64,000 nucleotides of DNA from Leptotrichia sp. oral taxon 215 str. W9775 (GCF_000469505.1 NZ_KI272824.1:1-64000), one strand, 5' to 3'; numbered from the stretch's first letter, positions 54,091-63,025 are shown. The notes: generated from the letters alone by a model not told the origin. Numbers and translations: made by a program.

Positions 54091-55089
54091 ATGGACTTTA
54101 GAAAAATGACGTTATTAGAGTATATAAATAGCGAAAATAGATTTTTCTTTCTGCCTGATATGGCAACAAATGGATTAAAATTTTTTGGAGTAAAAAGTTA
54201 TGATGTGTATACAAATCCTGAAATGCAGCTGAAGCTGGCAAAACGTATGAATGAAGAGTTTGACTCAGATTTTATATATTCATTTTGTGACGGTGCAATT
54301 TTTTGTGAGACATTAGGCCTTGAACTTTTAAAACCTGATTATGATTTTCCTAGTGTAATGAGCCATCCGTTCAGGACAATTGAAGATGTTGAAAAAGCAA
54401 AAGTACCAGATCCCTATAAGGATGGGAGAATGCCTGTAAATTTAAAAAGTCTGGAATTGATTGCAAAATCCATCGACAAACCCCTTTATGTTTCTATACA
54501 GGGACCTTTTACGTTAGCGGTTCAAATGGCAGGGGCAACTCATCTTCTAGGGGAAGTAATAAGAAATCCTAAATTTGTGGAAAAAATTCTTGATTTTGCG
54601 ACAGAAACTGTGCTGGAGTATGTTAAAGCTGTGCGTAAAGCCGGAGCAATGTATATTTCAATAGCGGAACCAGGAACAGTGACTCTTAGTCCTAAAAATT
54701 TTAAGCGTTATGTGGTGCCAAGGGTAAATAAGATATTTGATTCAATAGACTGCTGGAAAGGAATGCATATATGTGGAGATACTTCCTTATTTCTGGATTT
54801 AATGTTAAGCTGTCATTTGGATGCAGTAAGTCTTGATCAGATAATGGATTATGAAATAGTTGCAAAAAGAATTCCGTCAGATAAAGTTCTTATAGGAAAT
54901 TTGGATCCTATTGATTTAATTGGTAAAGGTACGGTTGAAGAAATTGAAAAATATACGAAGGAACTTTGTACAAAAATGCTGCCATATAATAATTATTTGT
55001 GTGCTTTCGGGTGCAACTGCCTAAATGACACGCCTGATGAAAATTTAAGGGCTGCAATAAATACAACTAGAACTTTTAAAAGAAAATGA
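54091..55089 (+). CDS. UroD-fold zinc methyltransferase (MtaA/MtbA type)
   Basis: 332 residues. Although UroD-like, it has the zinc site of corrinoid methyltransferases: H226-x-C228 in MHICGDTS and a distal Cys in FGCNC (C308). This HxC...C set is known from MtaA, where it activates a thiol acceptor; true uroporphyrinogen decarboxylases lack it. Could transfer methyl from the corrinoid protein to a thiol, or demethylate the substrate as some UroD-type O-demethylases do. Start abuts the corrinoid gene. Confidence 0.88.
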   Translation: MDFRKMTLLEYINSENRFFFLPDMATNGLKFFGVKSYDVYTNPEMQLKLAKRMNEEFDSDFIYSFCDGAIFCETLGLELLKPDYDFPSVMSHPFRTIEDVEKAKVPDPYKDGRMPVNLKSLELIAKSIDKPLYVSIQGPFTLAVQMAGATHLLGEVIRNPKFVEKILDFATETVLEYVKAVRKAGAMYISIAEPGTVTLSPKNFKRYVVPRVNKIFDSIDCWKGMHICGDTSLFLDLMLSCHLDAVSLDQIMDYEIVAKRIPSDKVLIGNLDPIDLIGKGTVEEIEKYTKELCTKMLPYNNYLCAFGCNCLNDTPDENLRAAINTTRTFKRK

Positions 55090-55123
55090 TTCTGAATGTG
55101 TGAAAATAAGAATAGAGGTAATT

Positions 55124-55678
55124 ATGATAAAAAGAAGTGAAGTAATAGAAAATGTGAAGGAAAATAGTTCTACAGTTATAAAATTTTTAGGATTTGTAAA
55201 AAAGACTCCACCTCCTATCGTTGTGAGAAAAATTAAAGAAGAACTTGAAAAGTTTGAAGAGTATATAGAAATGGAGTATGACTATAAAATATTTGAAGAA
55301 AATGGGAATATGTATGCTGACATACTATATACAATAGGAAACAAACTGGAGGGAGTAATTCAGAAATATGTAGACAACGGAGAAGGTATGCGGGCTATGA
55401 TAATGGATAAAATAGGAGTTGTCACACTGGATGAGATAAAAGAAGGTATAGAAAATGAAATATACTCAAAATATGGTTACAGTGTAACTTCTGAAGGTTA
55501 TCCGGGAAGTCCGAGATATCCTCTTAGTATACAGAAGGAAATACTGGATAAAATGGAAAATGTGAAAAGTATAGAAGTAAATGAATATTTTCAGCTAAAT
55601 CCTGTAAAATCTGTGGCATTGAGATTGTCTCTTTCCAAAAAAAAAAGTTCTATAACCCCTGCGGAGAATGTGAAATAA
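55124..55678 (+). CDS. B12-dependent methionine synthase activation-domain-like protein
   Basis: About 184 residues from ATG 55124 (AGAGGT upstream; a GTG at 55100 precedes that site). The SEGYPGSPRYPLSIQKEIL stretch near 129-147 corresponds to the SAM/cobalamin-activation motif of MetH-type domains as found stand-alone beside corrinoid methyltransferases, and NPVKSVALRL follows where homologues have P-K-S-V. Likely helps reactivate oxidised corrinoid. It ends in an A10 tract: with one extra A the frame would run on through FYNPCGECEIICEG into the next ORF. Confidence 0.72.
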   Translation: MIKRSEVIENVKENSSTVIKFLGFVKKTPPPIVVRKIKEELEKFEEYIEMEYDYKIFEENGNMYADILYTIGNKLEGVIQKYVDNGEGMRAMIMDKIGVVTLDEIKEGIENEIYSKYGYSVTSEGYPGSPRYPLSIQKEILDKMENVKSIEVNEYFQLNPVKSVALRLSLSKKKSSITPAENVK

Positions 55679-55725
55679 TTTGTGAAGGTAAAAAAAGTGA
55701 TGAGGAAGCAGGATATAGATTTTTA

Positions 55726-56379
55726 TTGAATAAGAGTAAAACATATACAAAAGATTTATATAAAAATACAAAGTTATCAGATGAACTTTTTGCAGATAAT
55801 ATAAAAGATCTTTACATATGGTCGGAAAAATATGAAAAGGAAAATAACGTAAAAGGTCTTTATAAAGAACATTTTAAATGGGTAGACAGTATTCTTGAAA
55901 TGAAGGTAATAAAACTTGGAAGATTACAGTTTGAAGTATTGGAAAATATAGATGACTTAAGTAACGTATTTGAAGAAACAAAGGATTTTCTTTTTGTAAA
56001 TGTTCACATAAGGGAAGGGGAAAAACTTACCCCTGAAGAGTGTGAAAAATCATATGATATGGCTATTAATTTCTATAAATCAAGAGGGTATAAATTTTCA
56101 ACAGTGGTTTTTATCTGTTATTCATGGCTTTTAAGCCCAAATTTGAAAAATATTCTTCCTGAAGAAAGTAATATTATCAAGTTTCAGGAAAAATATACTT
56201 TTTTCTCGTCAAACTTAAATGAAGAAAATCCTCAAATTATAGAAAGAGTTTTTGGAAATAAAAGTGAGAATATTGAAGATTGGGAAGAAGATACAAGTCT
56301 GCAAAGAAAATTGAAGGAAGAATGGAAAAAGGGGATGAGATTTCCCATGACAAAAGGATATTTTATAAAAAAAATATAA
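55726..56379 (+). CDS. acyltransferase-like (GNAT_C) domain, probably frame-separated from the preceding gene
   Basis: About 217 residues if it starts at TTG 55726, which has no convincing ribosome site. Helical half LSDELFADNIKDLYIWSEKY, then KLGRLQFEV, VNVHIREGEKLTPEEC and FICYSWLLSPNLKNIL, the pattern of the GNAT-like C-terminal domain family. Upstream the frame stays open back to the A10 tract at 55637-55646, so it may be the C-terminal half of a fusion protein. Known families of this type occur beside corrinoid methyltransferases; the reaction is unknown. Confidence 0.65.
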   Translation: MNKSKTYTKDLYKNTKLSDELFADNIKDLYIWSEKYEKENNVKGLYKEHFKWVDSILEMKVIKLGRLQFEVLENIDDLSNVFEETKDFLFVNVHIREGEKLTPEECEKSYDMAINFYKSRGYKFSTVVFICYSWLLSPNLKNILPEESNIIKFQEKYTFFSSNLNEENPQIIERVFGNKSENIEDWEEDTSLQRKLKEEWKKGMRFPMTKGYFIKKI

Positions 56380-56410
56380 AATGAAAAAAATTTAAGGAGG
56401 AAAAGAGCGT

Positions 56411-57676
56411 ATGTTAAAACAAAGATTAGTGGCAGTAATAATTTTAATTGCCTGTCTATTTGTCGGATGTCAGTCGAAAAAAACTGAAGAAGTTAAAAAG
56501 GAAACAACGGAAGGAAAGGAAATAACATTGATGATTCCTGATTGGGGTGCACCTACAGAAGAAATGCTGGCGGAGTTTAAAGCTGAAACAGGAATTACAG
56601 TTAAGGTATTGCCTACTGCGTGGGATGATACAAAAAGTAAAATTTCAATAGCCGCGGCAGGAAAAAAAGCGGCGGCAGACGTAGTTGAAGTAGACTGGTC
56701 ATGGGTTGGAGAATTCCAAAATGCCGGATGGCTTGAACCTCTTGAAGTAGATGAAGCAACACAAAAGGATATTCCGTCTATTTCATACTTTAAGGTTAAT
56801 AATGGAATATATGCAGTACCTTATGCAAATGGGCTAAGATTAGCATATATAAACAAAGAAATGTTAGCAAAAGCAGGAGTTACAGAATTTCCAAAAACAT
56901 GGACTGAAATGGAAGCAGTTTTTGATAAACTTAAAGAAAGCAAAGCTATAGAATATCCTATGCTATTCCCTTTAAATGCTGAAGAAAAAACAACAACTTC
57001 ATTCTTAACTTTGGCATATACAAGAAATGGGAAAATTTTCAATGATGATGATACTTTAAATAAGGAAAGTGCACTTGACGCATTGAAACTTATTAAGCAA
57101 TTTGTTGACAAGGGATACATTAATCCTGCAAGTGTTTCTACACCTGGAATTGATACATTCAGAGGAATAAATAATGCTCAAGGGGCATTCTTAATAGGAC
57201 CAACTTCATTCATAACAAGTTCAAACGATCCAAAATCTTCTAAAGTTGTAGGACAAATAACAACAATTCCTGTTCCAGGAATAGACGGTCCGGCTAAACA
57301 GACTATTACATTTACTGAAGCGGTGGGAGTTTCTGCTTACTCAGAAAATAAAGAAGCGGCTAAGAAATTTGTAGAGTGGTTCTCAAGACCTGAAACTCAG
57401 CTGAAATTAAATAAAGCTATAAACAATACTCCTACAAGAACAAGTGTTATAGAACAAATGGTTAAGGAAGGAATTATAAAAACTCCAGGATCCATAGTAG
57501 AACAGTCTAAAATAGTTGCATCTCCTTTCCCTAACGGAGTTCCAAGATATTATACTAAAATGAGTACAGAAATATTCAATATTATAAATCAGTTAGGACA
57601 AGGAAAACTTACACCTGAAGCTGCAGCAGACCTTATGGAACAAAAAGTAAATGAACTTGTAAAAGCTAATAAATAA
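56411..57676 (+). CDS. solute-binding lipoprotein 3 of the corrinoid cluster
   Basis: 421 residues, lipobox LFVGC (Cys20). Nearly the same sequence as the first paralogue in its mature part (LMIPDWGAPTEEML, VDWSWVGEF, PYANGLRLAYINK), so a recent duplication now closing the operon. AGGAGG precedes ATG 56411. Followed by a palindromic terminator element. Confidence 0.9.
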   Translation: MLKQRLVAVIILIACLFVGCQSKKTEEVKKETTEGKEITLMIPDWGAPTEEMLAEFKAETGITVKVLPTAWDDTKSKISIAAAGKKAAADVVEVDWSWVGEFQNAGWLEPLEVDEATQKDIPSISYFKVNNGIYAVPYANGLRLAYINKEMLAKAGVTEFPKTWTEMEAVFDKLKESKAIEYPMLFPLNAEEKTTTSFLTLAYTRNGKIFNDDDTLNKESALDALKLIKQFVDKGYINPASVSTPGIDTFRGINNAQGAFLIGPTSFITSSNDPKSSKVVGQITTIPVPGIDGPAKQTITFTEAVGVSAYSENKEAAKKFVEWFSRPETQLKLNKAINNTPTRTSVIEQMVKEGIIKTPGSIVEQSKIVASPFPNGVPRYYTKMSTEIFNIINQLGQGKLTPEAAADLMEQKVNELVKANK

Positions 57677-57689
57677 AATTTAAAAGAGA

Positions 57690-57802
57690 ATATCTCAAAA
57701 GAAAATTATAAAAATTAATGTGAAAACTATATTTTTGAATTGTTTAGAATTTTACAATGAGTAGAATTCTAATAAATGAAGAAATATAGTTTTTGTATTT
57801 TA
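57690..57802. repeat. second copy of the palindromic element, with insertion in its loop
   Basis: ATATCTCAAAAGAAAATTA at left, AAAACTATATTT (57724-57735) pairing with AAATATAGTTTT (57782-57793), then GTATTTTAATT. Compared with the copy at 24090 the loop is longer and contains a further small inverted repeat (TTAGAATT/AGAATTCTAA). It terminates the operon. Confidence 0.65.
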
Positions 57803-57883
57803 ATTGGATTTATATTTGAAAAATTTTGTAAAAGTGGTAGAATATAATCCTAAAGCTTGAAAAAGTAAAGGAAGGAGCTGAGG

Positions 57884-58414
57884 ATGATATTCAGAAAGAC
57901 AGAAAAGAAAGATGTTGCAGGAGTACTGGAAATAATAGAGTCTGCAAAGGAAAGAATGAAAAACATGGGGTTGGATCAGTGGCAGAAAGGTTATCCAAAT
58001 GAGCATAGCATCAGGGAAGATATAGACAAAGGGATAAGCTATGTAATGGAAGAAAATGGGCAAATATTGGGCACGTCAGTTCTTACATTTGAGAAGGAAG
58101 ATGTATACGAAAATATGAAGGAAGGCCAATGGCTATCAGATGGTGAATATGCTGTCATTCATAGAATTGCAGTGTCAGATAGTGGGAAAAATAAAGGGGT
58201 TTCAGGAGGAATTTTAAAGGAACTGGAAAAAATATGCATGGAAAAGGGAATATACAGCATAAAAATAGATACTCATGAAGATAATGAGCCAATGAAGGGA
58301 TTTTTGAAAAAGAATGGTTTTGAATTTTGTGGAGTTATTTATTTGGACAGGGAACCTGATTTAAATGCAAAAAGAGTAACATTTGAAAAAATATTGGAAA
58401 AGAAAGAAGTTTAA
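57884..58414 (+). CDS. GNAT-family N-acetyltransferase
   Basis: 176 residues. GNAT core: IRDI-like start, VIHRIAVSDSGKNKGVSGGIL (acetyl-CoA loop, here SGKNKGV instead of the usual RGKGIG), and KNGFEFCGVIYL at the end. Substrate unknown. AAGGAAGGAG before ATG. Confidence 0.85.
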   Translation: MIFRKTEKKDVAGVLEIIESAKERMKNMGLDQWQKGYPNEHSIREDIDKGISYVMEENGQILGTSVLTFEKEDVYENMKEGQWLSDGEYAVIHRIAVSDSGKNKGVSGGILKELEKICMEKGIYSIKIDTHEDNEPMKGFLKKNGFEFCGVIYLDREPDLNAKRVTFEKILEKKEV

Positions 58415-58438
58415 AAAATATAAAATGGAGGAAGAAAT

Positions 58439-59281
58439 ATGGCACTTGAAAAATTAGCTGAAAAATATAACTTGAAAAGACCGGAAGTTAAAACGGTTGA
58501 AGGGAAAATAGACGGATATTATGTCAATATAACAGATGACAACGTTGTGAAAAAATATTATCTGACATTTAATGTGAGCGGAATTGCTGATAAGAAAGAA
58601 TTTGAGAAATTTCTGAAGGAACTGGAAGATAAAAATAGCTCAATATGGAATGTGAAATATGAGAAGAATTATATTATAGTTGAAGTTTCCCAAAAAAGAT
58701 CGGGATTTAATCACTTTAAGGAACTGAAGGAAATAATAGAAAAGATAATAACTTTCTTTAAAGAAAAAAATTATAAGAGCGGATGCGGATATTGTGGACT
58801 GGAAGATGCTGAAAATATTGAAATAGCTAAAATAGTTGATCAAAGGGTACATATATGCGAAAACTGTTTTAATAAAGAAAAACGTAGACTTGATGAGCGT
58901 AGGGAAGAAATGCTGAATACTAAGGAAAATATATTTCTAGGGATTTTAGGAGCACTTGCAGGTTCTGTCATAGGAGGGCTTACAAATTATTTTATGGTAT
59001 TTTCACTGGTAGGATTGCTGACAATCATTCTGAGCCAGGTACTGTACAGCATACTGGCAAAAAAGACAAGCTGGTTTGGAGTGATATTTCCAATTATTAC
59101 GTCAATGATATGTGCATTTGGAGGTTACTATTTAAAACATTCAGATGGAACTTTGATTATAAATGATCAGGTATATGTAGGAACAGGATTTATTTTAATT
59201 ATAGGTATAGTGATTGGAATATTTATGAAAAAACTTTCAAAAGGGGATTTTCTTGTAATAGAAAAGCTGTATAAAAACTAG
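58439..59281 (+). CDS. membrane protein with cytoplasmic zinc-ribbon-like pair
   Basis: 280 residues. Soluble N-domain (1-115), a CGYC...CENC pair (about residues 116-143) able to hold zinc, then four membrane helices (about 163-270). No family recognised. The CxxC/CxxC knuckle ahead of a membrane block suggests a metal- or redox-sensing anchor, which is inference. Twenty-four bases behind the GNAT gene. Confidence 0.65.
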   Translation: MALEKLAEKYNLKRPEVKTVEGKIDGYYVNITDDNVVKKYYLTFNVSGIADKKEFEKFLKELEDKNSSIWNVKYEKNYIIVEVSQKRSGFNHFKELKEIIEKIITFFKEKNYKSGCGYCGLEDAENIEIAKIVDQRVHICENCFNKEKRRLDERREEMLNTKENIFLGILGALAGSVIGGLTNYFMVFSLVGLLTIILSQVLYSILAKKTSWFGVIFPIITSMICAFGGYYLKHSDGTLIINDQVYVGTGFILIIGIVIGIFMKKLSKGDFLVIEKLYKN

Positions 59282-59297
59282 AAAAAGAGGTGAAACA

Positions 59298-59819
59298 TTG
59301 AAAAAAAAGACAAAAATACTAAATATTTCAATATTGAAAATAATTTTTCTGATGATAATGATGTTCAGTGTGAACATATTTTCTGCCAATATGTATAAAG
59401 TTCTTTATGTAAGTGACGGAGATACAGTTGCTGTGAAAAAGATTGAAAATAATAAAGAAACGGGAAATCTTATAAAAGTCAGATTATATGGAATTGATGC
59501 CCCTGAACTGAAGCAGGATTACGGATATGCAAGCAAGGAATTCCTAATGAAGCTTATACGTGGAAAAACAGTTAGAATAGAAGGAAATAAAAATGACAGA
59601 TATGGAAGACTGCTGGGAACAGTTTATTATAGTAATGAAAATATAAATGAAAAAATGGTTGCTACGGGAAATGCATGGTGGTATGAAAAATATGATAAGA
59701 AAAATACAAAACTTAAACAGCTTCAGGAAAATGCCCAGAAAAATAAGCTTGGTCTTTTTGCAAAAAAAGGGTATATTACTCCATGGGAATTTAGAAAAAT
59801 GAAAAGTAATAAAAAATAA
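59298..59819 (+). CDS. exported thermonuclease (SNase) family nuclease
   Basis: 173 residues from TTG 59298 (GAGGTG upstream). Signal segment ending near residue 30, then an OB-fold nuclease with SDGDTV (39-44), VRLYGIDAPE (R62, D67, E70) and DRYGRLLG (R101): the calcium ligands and catalytic residues of staphylococcal nuclease are all present. Probably periplasmic or secreted, degrading extracellular DNA. Confidence 0.9.
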   Translation: MKKKTKILNISILKIIFLMIMMFSVNIFSANMYKVLYVSDGDTVAVKKIENNKETGNLIKVRLYGIDAPELKQDYGYASKEFLMKLIRGKTVRIEGNKNDRYGRLLGTVYYSNENINEKMVATGNAWWYEKYDKKNTKLKQLQENAQKNKLGLFAKKGYITPWEFRKMKSNKK

Positions 59820-59943
59820 AGATATTAAAAGTTGTAAAACAAAGGTGCTAAAAGCAATAGAATGAAGGTATTTAAAAATGTCTTTTATTATTCAGTCAAA
59901 CGTGATAAAATAATATGAAAATGATATATTTTAAGGAGAAAAA

Positions 59944-61227
59944 ATGTTTATAGATGAAAGCGTAATTACTGTCATTTCAGGAAATGGCGGTGACGGAGCG
60001 GCAACCTTCAGAAGGGAAAAATTTGTCCAGTTTGGCGGACCTGACGGAGGAGACGGTGGAAAAGGTGGAGATGTAGTTTTTATTGCAGATCCGAATATAA
60101 ATACACTTGTAGATTTTAAAAGCAGCAAGAAGTTTCAGGCAGGAAATGGAGAAAAGGGAAGTGCTGCACGTTGTAAGGGAAAATCAGGAGAAGATTTAAT
60201 AATAAGAGTTCCTGTAGGTACCATGATAAGAGATTTTGAGACAAAAAAACTTTTACTTGATTTGGATAATCCAAATGAAAGAGTTGTATTTTTAAAAGGT
60301 GGAGATGGAGGAAGAGGAAATATACACTTTAAATCTTCTGTAAGAAAAGCACCGAGAATTGCCGAAAGTGGTAGGGAAGGTGCAGAACTGAAAATAAAAC
60401 TGGAGCTGAAACTGCTTGCGGATGTGGCTCTTGTAGGTTACCCAAGTGTTGGGAAATCCAGTTTTATTAATAAAGTGTCGGCGGCAAATTCAAAGGTTGC
60501 AAGCTATCACTTTACAACTCTTAAGCCTAAACTGGGTGTAGTCAGAATGGGAGATGAAGAAAGCTTTGTAATAGCAGATGTTCCGGGACTGATAGAAGGA
60601 GCACATGAAGGTGTAGGTCTGGGAGATAGATTTTTAAAGCATATAGAAAGATGTAAACTGATAATTCACATTGTTGATATATCTGGAATAGACGGAAGGG
60701 AGCCTGAAGAAGATTTTCTGAAGATTAACAAGGAGCTCAGAAATTACAGCGAAAAACTGTCAAATAAAATACAGATAGTGGTTGCAAATAAGATAGATAT
60801 GCTTTATGATGAAGAAAAATATGATAAATTTGAAAAGTTTATAAAGGAACAGGGAATAGAATACGTATATCCTATTTCAGTAATTGCAAATGAAGGTATA
60901 AAACCTGTTCTGAAAAAGGCATGGGAACTTATCCAGGAAATTCCTCGTGAAGAACTGGAAGAAGAATATTCAGTTGAAGAACTGCTGAGGGAAAACAGTA
61001 AAAAAGAACCTTGGATTATAAAGAAACTGGAAGATCATGTATTTGAAGTGGATGGAAGAATAGTCGATGATGTCCTTAAAAAATATGTCTTTACTGGAGA
61101 TGATGGTATTATAAACTTCCTGCAGATGATGAGAAATCTGGGAATGGAAGTGGAACTGGAAAATGCCGGAGTGGAAGAGGGAGACTTAATAATAATAGCA
61201 GGATATGAATTTGAATATGTCATCTAA
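59944..61227 (+). CDS. obg: GTPase Obg/CgtA
   Basis: 427 residues. N-terminal glycine-rich Obg domain (FRREKFVQFGGPDGGDGGKG), GTPase with GYPSVGKSS (165-173) and DVPG, NKID, and a C-terminal OCT domain (about 345-427), as in low-GC bacteria. Ribosome-associated, essential. Overlaps miaA. In the 124 bases upstream only TTTTAAGGAG is clear. Confidence 0.96.
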   Translation: MFIDESVITVISGNGGDGAATFRREKFVQFGGPDGGDGGKGGDVVFIADPNINTLVDFKSSKKFQAGNGEKGSAARCKGKSGEDLIIRVPVGTMIRDFETKKLLLDLDNPNERVVFLKGGDGGRGNIHFKSSVRKAPRIAESGREGAELKIKLELKLLADVALVGYPSVGKSSFINKVSAANSKVASYHFTTLKPKLGVVRMGDEESFVIADVPGLIEGAHEGVGLGDRFLKHIERCKLIIHIVDISGIDGREPEEDFLKINKELRNYSEKLSNKIQIVVANKIDMLYDEEKYDKFEKFIKEQGIEYVYPISVIANEGIKPVLKKAWELIQEIPREELEEEYSVEELLRENSKKEPWIIKKLEDHVFEVDGRIVDDVLKKYVFTGDDGIINFLQMMRNLGMEVELENAGVEEGDLIIIAGYEFEYVI

Positions 61228-62131
61228 TTTAAAAGGCCTTGTAATAAGCGGGCCTACCGGTGTCGGAAAAACGGATATGTCGATAAAGCTGGCAAAATTA
61301 CTTAATAGTGAGATTATTTCAGCAGATTCTTCGCAAATTTATAGATACATGGATATAGGTACTGCAAAAATTACAAATGAGGAAATGCAGGGGATAAGGC
61401 ATTACCTGATTGATATTGCAGATCCTGGAGAAGACTATTCTGTGGGAGATTTTGAAATACAGGTAAACAGTATTCTTAAAGATAAGGAAAAAAATCAGGA
61501 AAATATTCTTCTCGTTGGAGGTACAGGTCTTTATATAAAGGCAATAACTGACGGGTTTTCAAATCTTCCTTCAAAGGATGAAAAGCTAAGAAATGAACTT
61601 GAAGTAAAATCGTTGGAAGAACTTAGGGAAATGTTGAGAAAGCTTGATGAAAAGGCATACAGAGAGATAGATATCTGCAATAAATTAAGGCTTGTAAGGG
61701 CAATTGAAGTGTGTATTCTTACAGGCGGGAAATTCAGTGAGCTGAAAACTGAGAATGTGAAGAATAACAATTACAGTTTTATGAAGGTATTCCTCACAAG
61801 AAACAGGGAAGAAATTTATGACAGGATAAACAGAAGAGTGGACATTATGATTTCTCAGGGACTGGAAGCTGAAGCAAGAAAAATATATGAAAAATATGAA
61901 AATTTACGTTATAAAATAGCTTCAATAGGATATAAGGAATTTTTTAAATATTTTGACGGGGAAAATTCTTTAGATGAAACAATTGAGGAAATAAAAAGGG
62001 AAAGCAGGAGATATGCCAAAAGGCAGATGACATGGTTCAGAAAGGAAAAGAACTATATCATTTATAATTTGTCTGAACAAAGTGAAAATGAAGTTATGAA
62101 AGATATAATTGAGAGATGGAATAAATTTTAG
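61217..62131 (+). CDS. miaA: tRNA dimethylallyltransferase
   Basis: About 304 residues. P-loop ISGPTGVGKTD near residue 10, ISADSSQIYRYMDIGTAK, and KRQMTWFRKEKN at the C-terminus. Isoprenylates A37 of tRNAs reading UNN codons. ATG 61217 is preferred; ATG 61205 is only two bases from AGGA. Either overlaps the end of obg, implying coupling. Confidence 0.95.
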   Translation: MSSNLKGLVISGPTGVGKTDMSIKLAKLLNSEIISADSSQIYRYMDIGTAKITNEEMQGIRHYLIDIADPGEDYSVGDFEIQVNSILKDKEKNQENILLVGGTGLYIKAITDGFSNLPSKDEKLRNELEVKSLEELREMLRKLDEKAYREIDICNKLRLVRAIEVCILTGGKFSELKTENVKNNNYSFMKVFLTRNREEIYDRINRRVDIMISQGLEAEARKIYEKYENLRYKIASIGYKEFFKYFDGENSLDETIEEIKRESRRYAKRQMTWFRKEKNYIIYNLSEQSENEVMKDIIERWNKF

Positions 62132-62156
62132 AAAATATAGAAATAGGAGATGAAAG

Positions 62157-62624
62157 ATGAAAAGATTATTGGAATATATGTCTGAAGACAGAATAATAAT
62201 TGATTTGAAGTCTAGGGAAAAGGAAGAAGTTTTTGAAGAAATGGCACCTCTTTTTGTAGCTGATAATGTAATAGATGCTGATGAGCTGGATGAATTTATT
62301 GAAGGGTTGAAGGAAAGGGAAAAACTTACTGCAACGGGGATGCAGGATGGTATAGCGGTTCCTCATGCAAAATCTCCAAGTGTTCATAAAATTGCATTGG
62401 CATTGGGAATTTCAAAAGAAGGGGTAAACTTTGAAAGTATGGACGGACAGCCTTCAAAATATATATTTATGATAGCGGCACCAAAAGGGACAAAAGAGGA
62501 ACATCTGGATCTCCTTGCAATGATTTCGGAGCTTTCTTACTCGGAAGAAGTTCTGGAAAAACTGTCGCAAGCACAGACAAAGTCAGAAGTACTTGAAATA
62601 CTGGAAAATTTTGAGGAGGAATAG
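62157..62624 (+). CDS. PTS EIIA protein, fructose/nitrogen type
   Basis: 155 residues, a lone EIIA domain. Phospho-acceptor H70 in GIAVPHAKS, preceded by REKLTATGMQDG. May be the PtsN-like regulatory or a general fructose-family EIIA; no partner EIIB/C is adjacent. Eight bases of its 3' end help form the ribosome site of the next gene. Confidence 0.88.
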   Translation: MKRLLEYMSEDRIIIDLKSREKEEVFEEMAPLFVADNVIDADELDEFIEGLKEREKLTATGMQDGIAVPHAKSPSVHKIALALGISKEGVNFESMDGQPSKYIFMIAAPKGTKEEHLDLLAMISELSYSEEVLEKLSQAQTKSEVLEILENFEEE

Positions 62625-62625
62625 T

Positions 62626-63003
62626 ATGGTAAGAAAAATAAATCACCAGAATAAGAATAAGGAAAAGAAATTGCTGGAAAAGGAAGAAAAGAAAAAGGCA
62701 CAGGAAGAAAAAAAAGAAGAAGAAAAACCATTTTTCAACTGGAAATCAATGGCTGTTGTTCTTGTAGGAGCAACTTTCGCAGTGACACTGTTTCCTTTTA
62801 TGCTTTCATTTATAGGAGTTCCTATACACATAGGTTCTGTCATTGGAAATACATTTATAACAAGTTTTGCATGTGCATGGACAAGATTTTTTGTAGATAC
62901 TAAAAGGGGATACTGTAAGGAATTCTGGCAGCAGTATGCAATTTTTGCACTTCTTTTCGGAGGTATTTCATACTTCCTGATTTATAGAAGAACAGTAAAA
63001 TAA
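62626..63003 (+). CDS. two-helix membrane protein, unknown
   Basis: About 125 residues from ATG 62626 (GAGGAGG upstream; the ATG at 62593 lies inside the EIIA gene). A strongly charged Lys/Glu N-terminus (about 1-40), then hydrophobic segments near 44-68 and 98-120 with WTRFFVDTKRGYCKEFW between. No family recognised. Confidence 0.65.
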   Translation: MVRKINHQNKNKEKKLLEKEEKKKAQEEKKEEEKPFFNWKSMAVVLVGATFAVTLFPFMLSFIGVPIHIGSVIGNTFITSFACAWTRFFVDTKRGYCKEFWQQYAIFALLFGGISYFLIYRRTVK

Positions 63004-63025
63004 AATGTGGCAGGAGATGATGAAA

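Noticed and set aside
54091..55089. Annotation as uroporphyrinogen decarboxylase
   Set aside because: The HxC and distal Cys zinc set and its corrinoid-protein neighbour indicate a corrinoid methyltransferase instead.
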